DNA from: Aliamphritea hakodatensis
GTDB lineage: Bacteria; Pseudomonadota; Gammaproteobacteria; Pseudomonadales; Balneatricaceae
Length of the DNA stretch: 64,000 nucleotides
Assembly (NCBI RefSeq): GCF_024347195.1
Contig: NZ_AP025281.1
Span: forward strand, 1,984,001 to 2,048,000
Direction of reading: 5' to 3'
Position numbers and translations under genes: made by a program. This document shows, in pieces, positions 26,048 to 35,463 of this stretch; the stretch's first letter is position 1; each line of letters starts with the position of its first letter. The notes beneath the pieces are model-generated. The model made no database searches. It saw only the letters and a program-made list of their open reading frames with translations, and was not told the DNA's origin.

Positions 26048-26554
26048 ATGCTTAGATCAGGAATGGCGCAAGTGTTGCTGTTGACGGTATGTCTGGGGCT
26101 GACGTTGTCGGCTGTGAATGTCCGGGCAGGAGAGGTTGACGGAAAAACCTTCAGAGACTGGCTGGGGCAGTGTGAGCCTATGCCTGATGGCCGGGAGTCC
26201 TGTTATATCCTGCAGCGGCTGCAGCGGGTCAACAGTGACAGCACTCTGATGATCACACAGGTTGGTTATCATCTGGAAACAAAAGAAGCGCTGGTGATCT
26301 TTCATTTACCCCCGGTACTGGATCCAAAAGAGATGCTGCTGTTTAAAACCGATGACAATGCCGCTATCAGTGTCGGTTATCAGTGTAATTCACAGCGGTG
26401 CCGCGGAGACATGATTCTGGATGACCGATTACTGTCTGAGCTGAAGAAAGGCCGGCAGGGGGTTGTCGCCTTTGTTGATATTAATAATGGTGAGCAGGTT
26501 TTTTTTCCGGTATCCCTGATGGGCTTTACCGCTGGTTTTAAGTCTTTGCAGTAG
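26048..26554 (+). CDS. IalB-family secreted protein
   Basis: This 168-residue protein starts with a cleavable signal peptide ending near NVRA and continues with a small beta-rich domain containing four cysteines (two pairs, consistent with disulfides). The start region DWLGQCEP and the YQCNSQRC segment match the invasion-associated locus B family (PF06776). In spite of the name, most members are found in free-living bacteria and their function is unknown. Two start codons adjoin (GTG 26045, ATG 26048); the ATG is preferred. It is a single gene, converging on the small gene at 26557. Confidence 0.82.
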   Translation: MLRSGMAQVLLLTVCLGLTLSAVNVRAGEVDGKTFRDWLGQCEPMPDGRESCYILQRLQRVNSDSTLMITQVGYHLETKEALVIFHLPPVLDPKEMLLFKTDDNAAISVGYQCNSQRCRGDMILDDRLLSELKKGRQGVVAFVDINNGEQVFFPVSLMGFTAGFKSLQ

Positions 26555-26556
26555 GC

Positions 26557-26871
26557 TTATTCGTCGGTCCAGATCACCCGCAGCGGTTCGCCAAAATCAT
26601 CATAAATGACTTTCTTGCGATTGCGGGGGCGGTGTACAGTTGTTGCTGCCTGTTTCTGAGAGCGGCGGGCGTCCATTGTGGCCATCACATTTGTCAGCGG
26701 CGTACGTTCCTGGCGAGGCTCCGTAAAATTGAAGTTACGGGTGTTATAGGCGCCGTCAATCAGCCCGGATGCACCGCTGTTTACCTCACTCACCACACCG
26801 CCCTGGCTTAGGAACGCCTGGGTGTGCTGTGCAAGCTGTGCGCGTATTTCGGCTTTTGTCGGTCGCTTCAT
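26557..26871 (-). CDS. Small SutA-like protein
   Basis: The ATG at 26871 gives 104 residues. The frame stays open further upstream, but the extra part is unlikely to be coding. The N-terminal helix followed by AFLSQGGVVSEV resembles the FLSRGGKVQEI core of SutA, the RNA-polymerase-binding growth regulator of Pseudomonas. The rest is basic and low in structure, ending in an acidic WTDE. The similarity is short and from memory, so this is a suggestion only. It stands alone, upstream of the divergent YgjP gene. Confidence 0.6.
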   Translation of the reverse strand: MKRPTKAEIRAQLAQHTQAFLSQGGVVSEVNSGASGLIDGAYNTRNFNFTEPRQERTPLTNVMATMDARRSQKQAATTVHRPRNRKKVIYDDFGEPLRVIWTDE

Positions 26872-27158
26872 GGCTGTCTCACAGGGTGTACTTATTCTGA
26901 AGGTATTGCGTAACTGGCTAATTATGCACCAGCTACCGGGCTGACTGCAAAGATCTGTTACCCGCTTTGAGGCAGAAAAGCAGCTCTTTGGTCGGGCTAT
27001 GCTACGAAAATATGCAGTTAACCTTTGTTTTTGCTCACGAAGCTTTCCGGCTATCTGGAAAGTCGACGGTAAAAGTTTTTCTGTCAATATGTGGTGCCCG
27101 CGGTAAAAGAGGTACAATTTCCTGCCATTATCAACAGAGGTTACCGGAGACAGGCGGT

Positions 27159-27854
27159 TTGGATTATCAGTTACGGCGCAGCAACCGGCGTAAAACAGTG
27201 GAAATTCAGGTGCGCCCGGAAGGGGTACGTGTGCTTGCGCCCGGTCATATCAGTCAGCAGTGGATTGATAGCTTTGTCGCATCGCGCCGGGGCTGGATTG
27301 AAACACGTCATGCAGAGCTGCAGCGTCAGTTACAGCTGATTGAGGCCCATAAAGCTGAGATTACTGAAGCCAGCCAGGTTTTATACCGTGGCAGCGCGTA
27401 TCCTTTGCAGGTTTTATCTGATGCAGATCAAAGCGAAGTCAGCTTTTCTGACGGTGTCGTTACTCTTCAGGTTTCCCGCCGGGTGCGTAAGAGCCGGGAA
27501 GACGCTTGCCGGCAATTACTCGAAACGTGGCTCAGGCAACAGGCCGTGGCGATCTTCGACGAAAGAGTGGCCGAATGGTCAGCGCGTATGGCACTTTTTC
27601 CTGCATCAATCAAGGTTAAAAGCTTTCGACGAAAGTGGGGTTGTTGCGACTCAAGGGCTGAAGTACGGTTTAACTGGCTGCTGATTATGGCCCCGGATGA
27701 GGTGATTGATTACGTGGTAATTCACGAATTGGCTCACTTAAAGCATATGAATCATTCTGCTGCATTCTGGTCGCTGGTGTCCCGGTATTGCCCGGATTAT
27801 AAACGCTGGCAAAACTGGTTGAAGCAACAGGGCGCGACACTGGTTCTGCCCTGA
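27159..27854 (+). CDS. YgjP-like zinc metallopeptidase (M48/DUF45)
   Basis: The C-terminal half has the zinc motif HELAH (in VIHELAHLKHMNHS) and the later residues expected of the YgjP/WLM-like family (PF01863). The TTG at 27159 has GGAGA eight bases before it and gives 231 residues, the usual family size. The frame extends upstream to 26967, but that part looks non-coding. The N-terminal part (RRSNRRKTVEIQV) is the beta-rich start common to YgjP proteins. Members are poorly characterised; peptidase activity is inferred from the motif. Confidence 0.85.
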   Translation: MDYQLRRSNRRKTVEIQVRPEGVRVLAPGHISQQWIDSFVASRRGWIETRHAELQRQLQLIEAHKAEITEASQVLYRGSAYPLQVLSDADQSEVSFSDGVVTLQVSRRVRKSREDACRQLLETWLRQQAVAIFDERVAEWSARMALFPASIKVKSFRRKWGCCDSRAEVRFNWLLIMAPDEVIDYVVIHELAHLKHMNHSAAFWSLVSRYCPDYKRWQNWLKQQGATLVLP

Positions 27855-27925
27855 AAATACCAGTACAGCAGCGTTAGCTGTCATGATCAGTGAACATTCC
27901 ATGGTCTGTTTGTGAACTGATATCT

Positions 27926-29704
27926 ATGAATCTGTATGATGCTGTCGAACGAAACTGTTTTTTTACCCTCACCCGAAAAATTATCGGAAACGTCCTGTTT
28001 CTGATATCTCCCGCCGTTCTGCTTTGTCTGTTCGTTGTCTACTACATCTCCGGGCTGCAGCAGCAGGTATTACCTGTCGAGGCGGAAGTTTTACTGAATG
28101 ACATGTTGCTGGTGATCTGGGGCATTGTTGGTTTTACGGTGTTTGCGGCGGTGTTTTCAGTGTTTTTTATGCGTCACCTGTTTCTTCGTCCGATTAAGGA
28201 AATGATCGTGGTGCTCAGTGCTATCCGTAATCAGGATGGCGATATATCTGCCCGCCTACCGGCATTTACCCATGATGAAATTTCCCAGATGGCCAGTGAT
28301 TACAACGGTTTCTCGGACAGCCTGAAGCGAATAATTTCCAATACCCGGCATAAGAGCGTCAACGTAGCCCTGAGTGCGACCCGGTTGCAGCAGGTGCTAC
28401 TGTCAGCTTATGAAGCAACCAGTATTCAGCAGACTCAGGCGCAGCAGGTACTGGAGGCGAGTGCTGAATCAACGGTAGCGATTGATGAAGTGGCAAAAAA
28501 TACCCTGAATATTTCAGAATTTACCGCCAGTAATCTGGAAGAGATTCGCCAGTCTTCGGCAGAGCTGACCGGGGTTCTGGACCAGGTTCACAGTATTACG
28601 GAGCTTTCTCAGGGCTTTCAGTCCACGTTGCAGCAACTGAATGCCAGCTCAAACAATATCACTGAAATTCTGGTGATGGTTAAACAGTTTTCGGAGCAGA
28701 CCAATCTCCTGGCGCTGAATGCTTCTATTGAGGCGGCCCGGGCCGGTGAGGCCGGACGGGGGTTTGCAGTGGTTGCCGACGAAGTACGGGGGCTTTCGCA
28801 GCAGGTTAATCAGGCCACCGATGCCATTGATGAAAATATTTCGCAAATGGCCCGGCTGATGGGGCAGACCCAGAAAGGGGCCGAAGACATTCTTGAGAAT
28901 ATTGAGCATGCTGAGAGCTTTATCGGTAATACCAGTCAGCATTTTCAGCGTCTGGTGAACGATTTTGAAGAGGTAAACGGTCAGCTTGGCAATATCAGCA
29001 GCAGTCTGGATCAGCTGTCCCACGTGAACCGGGATGCCCATGAGAAGGTAGAAAAAATTGCTGAGGTCAGCTGCGACATCCGTGAAGGGATGGAGTCTTC
29101 AAAGGAATATTCGGGGGATCTGGAGTCTGCGACAGAGGATACTCAGGAGCTCCTGTCACGGTTTAAAATTGGCTATGGCAGCTTTGAAACCATCATCGAT
29201 GCCGGAAAACGCTGGAGCCATGACTTACAAACCGCGCTGGAGGCGATGGCAGATGAAGGGCTGAATGTATTTGATCAGCAGTATCGGCGGCTCAACAATG
29301 GGCAGGAGCCGGCCAAATTTGATCTGAGTTACACCGATATGTATGAAAAACGGCTCCAGCCTGTGATGGATGGTTTTCTTGATGAGTTACCGGATGTCAT
29401 CTACGCCATTGGCGTGAACAGTCAGGGCTATGCGCCGGCGCATCATGGGAAGGTGTCCAAGCCACTGACCGGTCACTTTGAGACAGACAATCTGCAGAGT
29501 CGTCATCGCCGGATTTTCTTTGCTTCCCGGGCAGAGCAGCGCCGGGCTACTCATGACTCGAATTTCCTGTTGCAGACGTTTATCCGTGATACCGGGGAAG
29601 TACTGAATGATTTATCGTTCCCGGTGTATGTGAAGGGTAAGCGCTGGGGCAGTCTTATTATGGGCTTTAATGCTGAACTGCTGCTGGACCAGAGCGGGGA
29701 CTGA
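27926..29704 (+). CDS. Methyl-accepting chemotaxis protein with C-terminal sensor domain
   Basis: From the ATG at 27926 the protein has 592 residues. Two transmembrane helices (about 20-42 and 60-82) enclose a periplasmic loop of only some 20 residues, too short for a sensor. A HAMP segment and the signalling hairpin follow, the latter with the conserved LLALNASIEAARAGEAGRG. After the hairpin comes an extra domain of about 160 residues (430-592) with FDLSYTDMYEKRLQP and FIRDTGEVLNDLSFPVYV, a cytosolic sensor-like fold seen at the C-terminus of some chemoreceptors. Sensing is therefore probably cytoplasmic. No che genes adjoin. An in-frame GTG at 27890 is an unlikely start. Confidence 0.9.
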   Translation: MNLYDAVERNCFFTLTRKIIGNVLFLISPAVLLCLFVVYYISGLQQQVLPVEAEVLLNDMLLVIWGIVGFTVFAAVFSVFFMRHLFLRPIKEMIVVLSAIRNQDGDISARLPAFTHDEISQMASDYNGFSDSLKRIISNTRHKSVNVALSATRLQQVLLSAYEATSIQQTQAQQVLEASAESTVAIDEVAKNTLNISEFTASNLEEIRQSSAELTGVLDQVHSITELSQGFQSTLQQLNASSNNITEILVMVKQFSEQTNLLALNASIEAARAGEAGRGFAVVADEVRGLSQQVNQATDAIDENISQMARLMGQTQKGAEDILENIEHAESFIGNTSQHFQRLVNDFEEVNGQLGNISSSLDQLSHVNRDAHEKVEKIAEVSCDIREGMESSKEYSGDLESATEDTQELLSRFKIGYGSFETIIDAGKRWSHDLQTALEAMADEGLNVFDQQYRRLNNGQEPAKFDLSYTDMYEKRLQPVMDGFLDELPDVIYAIGVNSQGYAPAHHGKVSKPLTGHFETDNLQSRHRRIFFASRAEQRRATHDSNFLLQTFIRDTGEVLNDLSFPVYVKGKRWGSLIMGFNAELLLDQSGD

Positions 29705-29944
29705 TCTCATATTTTAGGCAGTAAAACACCGCTTCAGGCTAACAGGCTGATAATTATGAGCTATGGTTGTTTATTGTAACCTTCGGGTTACTGAAATGGA
29801 TTTCTGCATGGCAATGCGAAGCATGCAGACCAGGCTCAAGGTTGTATGTTCTCTGTGGGATATTTAATGCCTGTCTTTCAGTTTACTGGCAGCCGGACTG
29901 TTTCCTGATTCTCCGGGACAGTCATATGACTATGGGCGGTAGGT
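29705..29944 (+). other. Intergenic region before the GGDEF-EAL gene
   Basis: About 240 bases. A short open frame at 29767-30042 overlaps the next gene in another phase and has no coding character. No clear promoter or hairpin was found. Confidence 0.4.
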
Positions 29945-32800
29945 ATGGCAGTAGTGTGGCGGCTTATACGGATAATGCTTTGTTGCGGGATGCTCAGTCA
30001 GCAACCGGCGCAGGCACATGTTACCACCGGGGCAGAAGCTGATTCTGATGTGCGACACTCAGTGGCAGCGGAGTCAGCTGAGCCTGGTCAGAATGATGCC
30101 CCGCCATCTGTTCTTCCGTCGCCGTCCTGGCATATTCACTGGGATGCGCTGAGCGGTTATCTGTTTATCATAGCGGGCCTGACCGGCTGCGTTTTCCTTG
30201 CTGTTTTACTCTGGAATACCCGCCTCAGAAGGGAGGTTAGCCGGCGCCGTCAGATTGAAGCTGCCCTGCGCGAGAGTGAGCAGAACCTGCTGCATTCCCA
30301 GCAGATAGCGGCAATCGGTTCATGGCAGTTATCGGTGACTGACCGGGTGATGACCTGCAGTGATGAAATGCACCGCATACTGGGGGTTGAGCCAGCGGGT
30401 ACCGGTGATTGTTACAAACAGTTTCTGAATACCATTCACGGCGATGACCGTCTGCGGGTCGAAAACTACTTTTACACAACGTTACGTTATCAGAATGCGC
30501 TTGACTGTCAGTTCCGGGTAGCTGGTGCGGATGGGGCGGTACGCTATGTGAAATGTCAGGGTAAAGTCACTGCGGAAACGGTACACGGTACGCTGCAGGA
30601 TATTACCGACCGGCATTTGTCGGATTTGTTTTTCCAGGGATTTGCCCGTCAGGTGACCGGGCAGCACGGTAATGACTATTTTAATGCGCTGGCCGGCTTG
30701 CTGGCAGAAACATTTAATGTGGCGTATGTGCTGATTGGCGTCATCAGTAAAACGGAGCCGGGGCGGGTAGACAGTTTATGCCTCATTGCTAAGGGGAAAA
30801 TTGTTAAGGACTTTTATTATTATATGGCGGATACCCCCTGTCAGAAGGTAATTGAAAACCATGTCTGTTTTTATGCCCGGGATCTGCTGCTGCATTTTCC
30901 TGATGTGGAGGTTTTGCAGCAGATGGATGTGGAAAGCTACGCCGGCATTCCGATGTTCAGCTCGGAAGGTAAATGCAGTGGTCTGATTGTGATGCTGGAT
31001 CAGAAACCTATGCTCAATGAGCAGGCTGTGCTTTCGTTGTTGCAGGTAGCAGCCAGCCGGGCCAGTTCTGAATTGCAGGAGCTGGAAGCAGAGCGGCAGC
31101 TGAGGCTCACGTCTCTGGTGTTTGAAAATACTCAGGAAGGCATCATCATTGCGGATGCCAGCGGCTGTATTATCCGGGTGAACCGGGCATTTACTCAAAT
31201 GTCCGGTTTTTCAGAAACGGATGTGCTGGACAAGCGGCCGGAGTTTCTCTACAGCCGTGCCCATCATGATCATCATTTTGTGTTTCATTTACGTCAGGTG
31301 CTAAATAAGCAGGGGCGCTGGCAGGGGGAGTTATGGAATCAGCGTAAAGACGGTTCTGTCTTTCCGGCGTTACAGAGCATTGAGCGGATCTGCGACAGCA
31401 GTGGCAAAGTGCAGCATTACATCAGTGTGTTTACAGATATCACGGAAAAGAAGGCGGATGAAGAGCGAATTCAGTATCTGGCCCATTTTGATGCGGTGAC
31501 CGGGTTGCCGAACCGGGTGTTGTTTAATGACCGTTTGCAACAATCGATTCAGCGCGCCAGACGTTTTAAGCGCCAGATAGGGCTGATGTTTCTGGACCTT
31601 GACCGTTTTAAATATATAAACGATACCCTGGGGCACCCGGTCGGGGATTTGCTGCTGGAGTTGGTAGCGAAACGTCTGCAGGACAGCATTCGCCAGTCTG
31701 ACACTGTTGCGCGGCTGGGCGGGGATGAGTTTGTTGTGATTGTGGAGGATCTGGACGAACAGGATACCCTGGGTATTCTTGCCGGGAAAATCATGCAGTC
31801 ACTGGCTTTGCCGGTTCAGCTGGAGTCTCACCGGGTAAATGTGCATTGCAGTATCGGTATGAGTGTTTTTCCTGAGCACGGCAGTGACGCGGATCAGTTA
31901 GTTAAGCATGCCGATATCGCGATGTACCATGCCAAAGAATCTGGCCGTAATCAGGCGGTGCTGTACTTGCCGGAGCTGAGTGTCCGGACCTATGCCAATT
32001 ATTCGCTGGAACGCAGCCTTCGTCATGCCATTGATACCGCCCAGTTACGGCTGCATTACCAGCCTCAGGTACGGCTATCCAGTGGCCGGCTGGACAGTAT
32101 AGAAGCACTGGTTCGCTGGCAAAAAGAAGATGGTCAGTTGGTGGAGCCGGATCAGTTCATACCGCTGGCAGAGGACAGCGGGCTGATCATTCCGCTGGGT
32201 AAGTGGGTTTTGCAACAGGCCTGCAGGCAAATGCGATGCTGGCTGGATCAGGGATTGACAATGCGTGTGGCGGTGAATATTTCCGGCTTACAGATCATCA
32301 ACGGTAACTGGCTCGGGACGGTTAAGGAGGTACTCGAAGAAACCGGTTTGCCGGCTCACCATCTGGAGCTGGAAATTACCGAAAGCTATGTGATTCAGCA
32401 TCTTGATCAGGTCGCGGAAGTTTTGGAAAAGCTGCGTGACATGGGGATTCGCATCAGTATAGATGATTTCGGTACGGGGTATTCTTCGCTGAGTTACCTT
32501 AAGCGCCTGCCGGTGGATGCTCTGAAAGTTGACCGCTCTTTTATCCGTGATGTGCCGAAGAACCCCAGTGATGGCAAGATTATTTCGGCGATCATTGCGA
32601 TGGCGGCGCAGCTGGGGATTGAGGTGGTGGCTGAAGGGGTTGAGAATGCTGCGCAGCTCAGTTTTCTGTCGCAGCGGGACTGTGATCTGGTGCAGGGGTA
32701 TCTGATTGCATCACCCCAGTCTGCCAGTGAACTGGATGAATGGATTGTACGTCATTACCGGCAGGCACCTGAGTCTGCGGGTAAGCTGCTGGCGAAATAG
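29945..32800 (+). CDS. PAS-GAF-PAS-GGDEF-EAL cyclic-di-GMP signalling protein
   Basis: This 951-residue protein has a signal peptide (1-24), a periplasmic stretch, one transmembrane helix (about 70-90), then cytosolic PAS, GAF-like and PAS sensor domains (about 108-500), a GGDEF domain and an EAL domain. GGDEF is intact at 592-596 with an RQSD inhibitory site five residues before it; EAL is at 720-722, and the later DDFGTGYSS and EVVAEGVEN catalytic motifs are present. It could make or break c-di-GMP; which dominates cannot be told. It is transcribed after the chemoreceptor gene with a 240-base gap, so a functional tie is possible. A bidirectional terminator ends the gene. Confidence 0.94.
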   Translation: MAVVWRLIRIMLCCGMLSQQPAQAHVTTGAEADSDVRHSVAAESAEPGQNDAPPSVLPSPSWHIHWDALSGYLFIIAGLTGCVFLAVLLWNTRLRREVSRRRQIEAALRESEQNLLHSQQIAAIGSWQLSVTDRVMTCSDEMHRILGVEPAGTGDCYKQFLNTIHGDDRLRVENYFYTTLRYQNALDCQFRVAGADGAVRYVKCQGKVTAETVHGTLQDITDRHLSDLFFQGFARQVTGQHGNDYFNALAGLLAETFNVAYVLIGVISKTEPGRVDSLCLIAKGKIVKDFYYYMADTPCQKVIENHVCFYARDLLLHFPDVEVLQQMDVESYAGIPMFSSEGKCSGLIVMLDQKPMLNEQAVLSLLQVAASRASSELQELEAERQLRLTSLVFENTQEGIIIADASGCIIRVNRAFTQMSGFSETDVLDKRPEFLYSRAHHDHHFVFHLRQVLNKQGRWQGELWNQRKDGSVFPALQSIERICDSSGKVQHYISVFTDITEKKADEERIQYLAHFDAVTGLPNRVLFNDRLQQSIQRARRFKRQIGLMFLDLDRFKYINDTLGHPVGDLLLELVAKRLQDSIRQSDTVARLGGDEFVVIVEDLDEQDTLGILAGKIMQSLALPVQLESHRVNVHCSIGMSVFPEHGSDADQLVKHADIAMYHAKESGRNQAVLYLPELSVRTYANYSLERSLRHAIDTAQLRLHYQPQVRLSSGRLDSIEALVRWQKEDGQLVEPDQFIPLAEDSGLIIPLGKWVLQQACRQMRCWLDQGLTMRVAVNISGLQIINGNWLGTVKEVLEETGLPAHHLELEITESYVIQHLDQVAEVLEKLRDMGIRISIDDFGTGYSSLSYLKRLPVDALKVDRSFIRDVPKNPSDGKIISAIIAMAAQLGIEVVAEGVENAAQLSFLSQRDCDLVQGYLIASPQSASELDEWIVRHYRQAPESAGKLLAK

Positions 32801-32835
32801 TTTCAGTCATTGTTTATAAGGCAGATTTAAAAGGC

Positions 32836-32867
32836 AAAAAAAAGCCCTGTATATACAGGGCTTTTTT
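32836..32867. terminator. Bidirectional terminator between GGDEF-EAL and deaD
   Basis: A perfect palindrome with AGCCCTGTATATACAGGGCT at its core is flanked by A-run and T-run. It serves both converging genes. Confidence 0.95.
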
Positions 32868-32877
32868 AATCTTTATC

Positions 32878-34623
32878 TTACTCGCCGCGGTCGTCACGAC
32901 GGCGCGGGCGGCTCTTGTCGTTGTGACGTGGCTTGCTTGAACGTGGTTTGCGTGGCGCACGTGCCGGCAGCTCACCTTCGAACAGTGTGATATTGGTTTT
33001 CTTGCGGCAGATGTAAACATTCTGCAGATGCGACAGTGTTTCGGCCGGCATGCCTTTCGGCAGCTGAACGGTACTGAAGTCATCGTTCAGGCGGATATCA
33101 CCGATATGGCGGCTGTTAATATCAGCTTCATTGGCGATTGCGCCAACGATGTTTTTCACCTGTACACCGTCATTACGGCCTACATCCAGACGGTAAACAT
33201 CCATATCTGCGCTTGGCATGCGCTCACGGCGCTTTCCGTCACGCTCAGGACGTTCACCGCGTTCACCGCGTTCACTACGCTCACGACGAGCACGTGGTTC
33301 CGGTTCCGGTGGCAGGATCAGCGGCTTTTCTTTTTGTGCCATGTACAGCAGGGCAGAGGCCAGATCCAGGGTTTCCAGTTCGGTATCAGATGCCAGCTGG
33401 TCAACCAGTTCACGGTAAACGGCCATGTCTTCATTGCTGAAGATGTTGGCAATCTGTTCACGGAATGATTCCAGACGCTTGTTCTGAACCATGTCGCGGG
33501 ATGGCAGGTCCATTGTCTGAATTGGCTGGCGGGTAGCCCGTTCGATCTGCTTCAGCAGGCGACGCTCGCGCGGTGCAACGAACAGGATCGCTTTACCTTC
33601 GCGGCCGGCACGGCCAGTACGGCCAATACGGTGTACATAGGCTTCGGTGTCGTAAGGGATGTCATAGTTAACAACCAGGCCAACACGCTCAACGTCCAGA
33701 CCACGGGCAGCAACATCAGTGGCGACCAGAATGTCCAGTTTGGCGTCTTTCAGACGCTGTACGGTACGTTCACGTAACTGCTGGTTCATGTCACCGTTCA
33801 GGGCTGCAGCCGCGTAACCGCGGGCTTCCAGTTTCTCTGCCAGTTCGGTGGTGGCCGTCTTGGTACGGGCGAAAATGATCACGCCGCCGTACTCATCGGT
33901 TTCCAGAATCCGGGCCAGTGCGTCCAGCTTGTTCACCCCGGAAACAATCCAGCATTTCTGCTCGATATTTTCCATGGTGGTAGTTTTTGAGGCGATCTTC
34001 ACTTCCTGAGGATCGTTCATATAGCGCTTGGTAATGCGGCGGATCTGTTCCGGCATTGTTGCTGAGAACAGTGCGGTCTGGCGACTTGCCGGTGTTTTTG
34101 CCATGATGGTTTCAACATCGTCAATGAAGCCCATGCGCAGCATTTCGTCGGCTTCATCCAGTACCATGGCTTTCAGGGTATCCAGTTTCAGGGTGCCACG
34201 GTCAAGGTGATCCATGATACGGCCCGGGGTACCAACCACAACGTGTGGGCCACGGCGCAGCTGCTTCAGCTGGATGTTATAGTTCTGGCCACCGTAAATT
34301 GGCAGTACGTGGAAGCCGGGAATATGGCGCGCATATGCCTGGAATGCTTCTGCAACCTGTACAGCCAGTTCACGGGTCGGTGCCAGCACCAGTACCTGAG
34401 GCTTGCTGACTGATAAGTCGATACGGCTAAGCAGTGGCAGTGCAAAAGCAGCGGTTTTACCTGTCCCCGTTTGCGCCATACCCAGTACGTCCTTGCCGGA
34501 CTGTAAGAGAGGGATACAGCTGGCTTGAATCGGCGACGGCGTTTCGTAACCGAGTTCGGTAATAGATTTAAGGACGGCAGCAGGTAGATCAAGATCGCTA
34601 AAGGCGACTGGGGTATCGGACAT
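32878..34623 (-). CDS. deaD: ATP-dependent RNA helicase DeaD/CsdA
   Basis: This DEAD-box helicase acts in ribosome assembly and mRNA decay, mainly in the cold. Motifs in order: Q motif, AQTGTGKT, DEAD (VLDEADEML), SAT (FSATMP) and HRIGRTGRAGREG. A DbpA-like RNA-binding domain follows (about residues 465-545), and the tail is rich in Arg, Lys and Pro. The ATG at 34623 gives 581 residues and begins directly before the Q-motif region; an upstream start at 34671 adds residues that match nothing. The basic tail and RNA-binding domain separate it from RhlE and SrmB. Confidence 0.93.
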   Translation of the reverse strand: MSDTPVAFSDLDLPAAVLKSITELGYETPSPIQASCIPLLQSGKDVLGMAQTGTGKTAAFALPLLSRIDLSVSKPQVLVLAPTRELAVQVAEAFQAYARHIPGFHVLPIYGGQNYNIQLKQLRRGPHVVVGTPGRIMDHLDRGTLKLDTLKAMVLDEADEMLRMGFIDDVETIMAKTPASRQTALFSATMPEQIRRITKRYMNDPQEVKIASKTTTMENIEQKCWIVSGVNKLDALARILETDEYGGVIIFARTKTATTELAEKLEARGYAAAALNGDMNQQLRERTVQRLKDAKLDILVATDVAARGLDVERVGLVVNYDIPYDTEAYVHRIGRTGRAGREGKAILFVAPRERRLLKQIERATRQPIQTMDLPSRDMVQNKRLESFREQIANIFSNEDMAVYRELVDQLASDTELETLDLASALLYMAQKEKPLILPPEPEPRARRERSERGERGERPERDGKRRERMPSADMDVYRLDVGRNDGVQVKNIVGAIANEADINSRHIGDIRLNDDFSTVQLPKGMPAETLSHLQNVYICRKKTNITLFEGELPARAPRKPRSSKPRHNDKSRPRRRDDRGE

Positions 34624-34813
34624 ATCAGGTAACACCGGGGGAGTTTTCGAAAGAGGCAGTATTATACGCATGAAAGTAAATAAAAGCCCGTACTATTTAT
34701 GATAAATATAGGTTTTCCGGATCTGTGGGGGGGATTTTAACGATGTGGTGTTGTCGTGATTGTCTGCCACTCAGTATGATGCGGATTTAAAGTGCGGCAG
34801 AGCGAGCAGAAGA

Positions 34814-35125
34814 ATGGCTGTAAATGAAATGCATCAGCGTATCTGGCAGGTGCTGGGACAGATTCCGTCGGGTAAGGTGGTTACCTATGGTCAGGTGGCT
34901 GAGCTGGCCGGGCTGGCCGGGAAATCCAGAATGGTCGGGCGCTGTCTGGGGCAGTTGCCGGAAGGCTCCAGGCTGCCCTGGCACCGGGTGATCAATGCTC
35001 AGGGGAAAATTTCTCTGCCGGTGGGCAGCGAGGGCTACGACCGCCAGGTGGGCCGTTTGCAGGAAGAGGGCGTGGTGGTGCTGAATGGGCGGGTAAAGCT
35101 GTCTGAATACCGCTGGCAACCCTGA
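34814..35125 (+). CDS. Alkyltransferase-like (ATL) DNA repair protein
   Basis: This 103-residue protein is the DNA-binding domain of the O6-methylguanine methyltransferase family without the catalytic cysteine: the usual PCHRV reads PWHRV, with Trp56 in place of Cys. ATL proteins bind O6-alkylguanine and hand it to nucleotide excision repair rather than removing the alkyl group. The helix-turn-helix segment VVTYGQVAELAG and the arginine finger region SRMVGRCL are present. The ATG at 34814 starts after AGCAGAAG. It is divergent from deaD. The assignment is firm. Confidence 0.92.
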   Translation: MAVNEMHQRIWQVLGQIPSGKVVTYGQVAELAGLAGKSRMVGRCLGQLPEGSRLPWHRVINAQGKISLPVGSEGYDRQVGRLQEEGVVVLNGRVKLSEYRWQP

Positions 35126-35154
35126 TACAGTCCGGGACTGCCTGCGATGACCGC

Positions 35155-35418
35155 TCAGCCGGCGGGGTTCAGTTGCTGCCAGACGCTGAGAATATCGGCT
35201 TTGTCTGCATCTTCCAGATGATCAACTTTAAAGGCGTCTTCAAGGCTTTGCTCAACACCGTTTATAAATTCTTCAGAAGTGCTGCCTTGTGCGCTGCTGA
35301 TCAGGCTGATGTGGCCCAGCAGATAGCTGTAGGTAAACAGTTGTTCGCCGCTGGCATTGGCTTCCATGTTCAGCAGTTGCTGGTACAGGGTTTCGGCGTA
35401 GGTATGGTAGTCGGTCAT
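35155..35418 (-). CDS. YfcL family protein
   Basis: This 87-residue acidic, helical protein matches the YfcL family (PF08891) in size and overall pattern: an N-terminal YAETLYQQLL helix, a central SYLLGHISLIS and a C-terminal acidic helix. Family function is unknown. It lies between the converging ATL gene and the DUF3108-purN-purM operon on its own strand, 45 bases after DUF3108, and may be the last gene of that transcript. Confidence 0.8.
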   Translation of the reverse strand: MTDYHTYAETLYQQLLNMEANASGEQLFTYSYLLGHISLISSAQGSTSEEFINGVEQSLEDAFKVDHLEDADKADILSVWQQLNPAG

Positions 35419-35463
35419 AGTCTTAGCGGATGTCGTTTAGGGTAAATATACTGGCAGGCCGTA

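Noticed and set aside
26872..27117. N-terminal extension of the SutA-like gene
   Set aside because: The extra codons overlap the divergent region and do not look coding; the ATG at 26871 fits the conserved part.
29767..30042. Short open frame before the GGDEF-EAL gene
   Set aside because: It overlaps that gene in another phase, has no homology I recognise and no good ribosome site.
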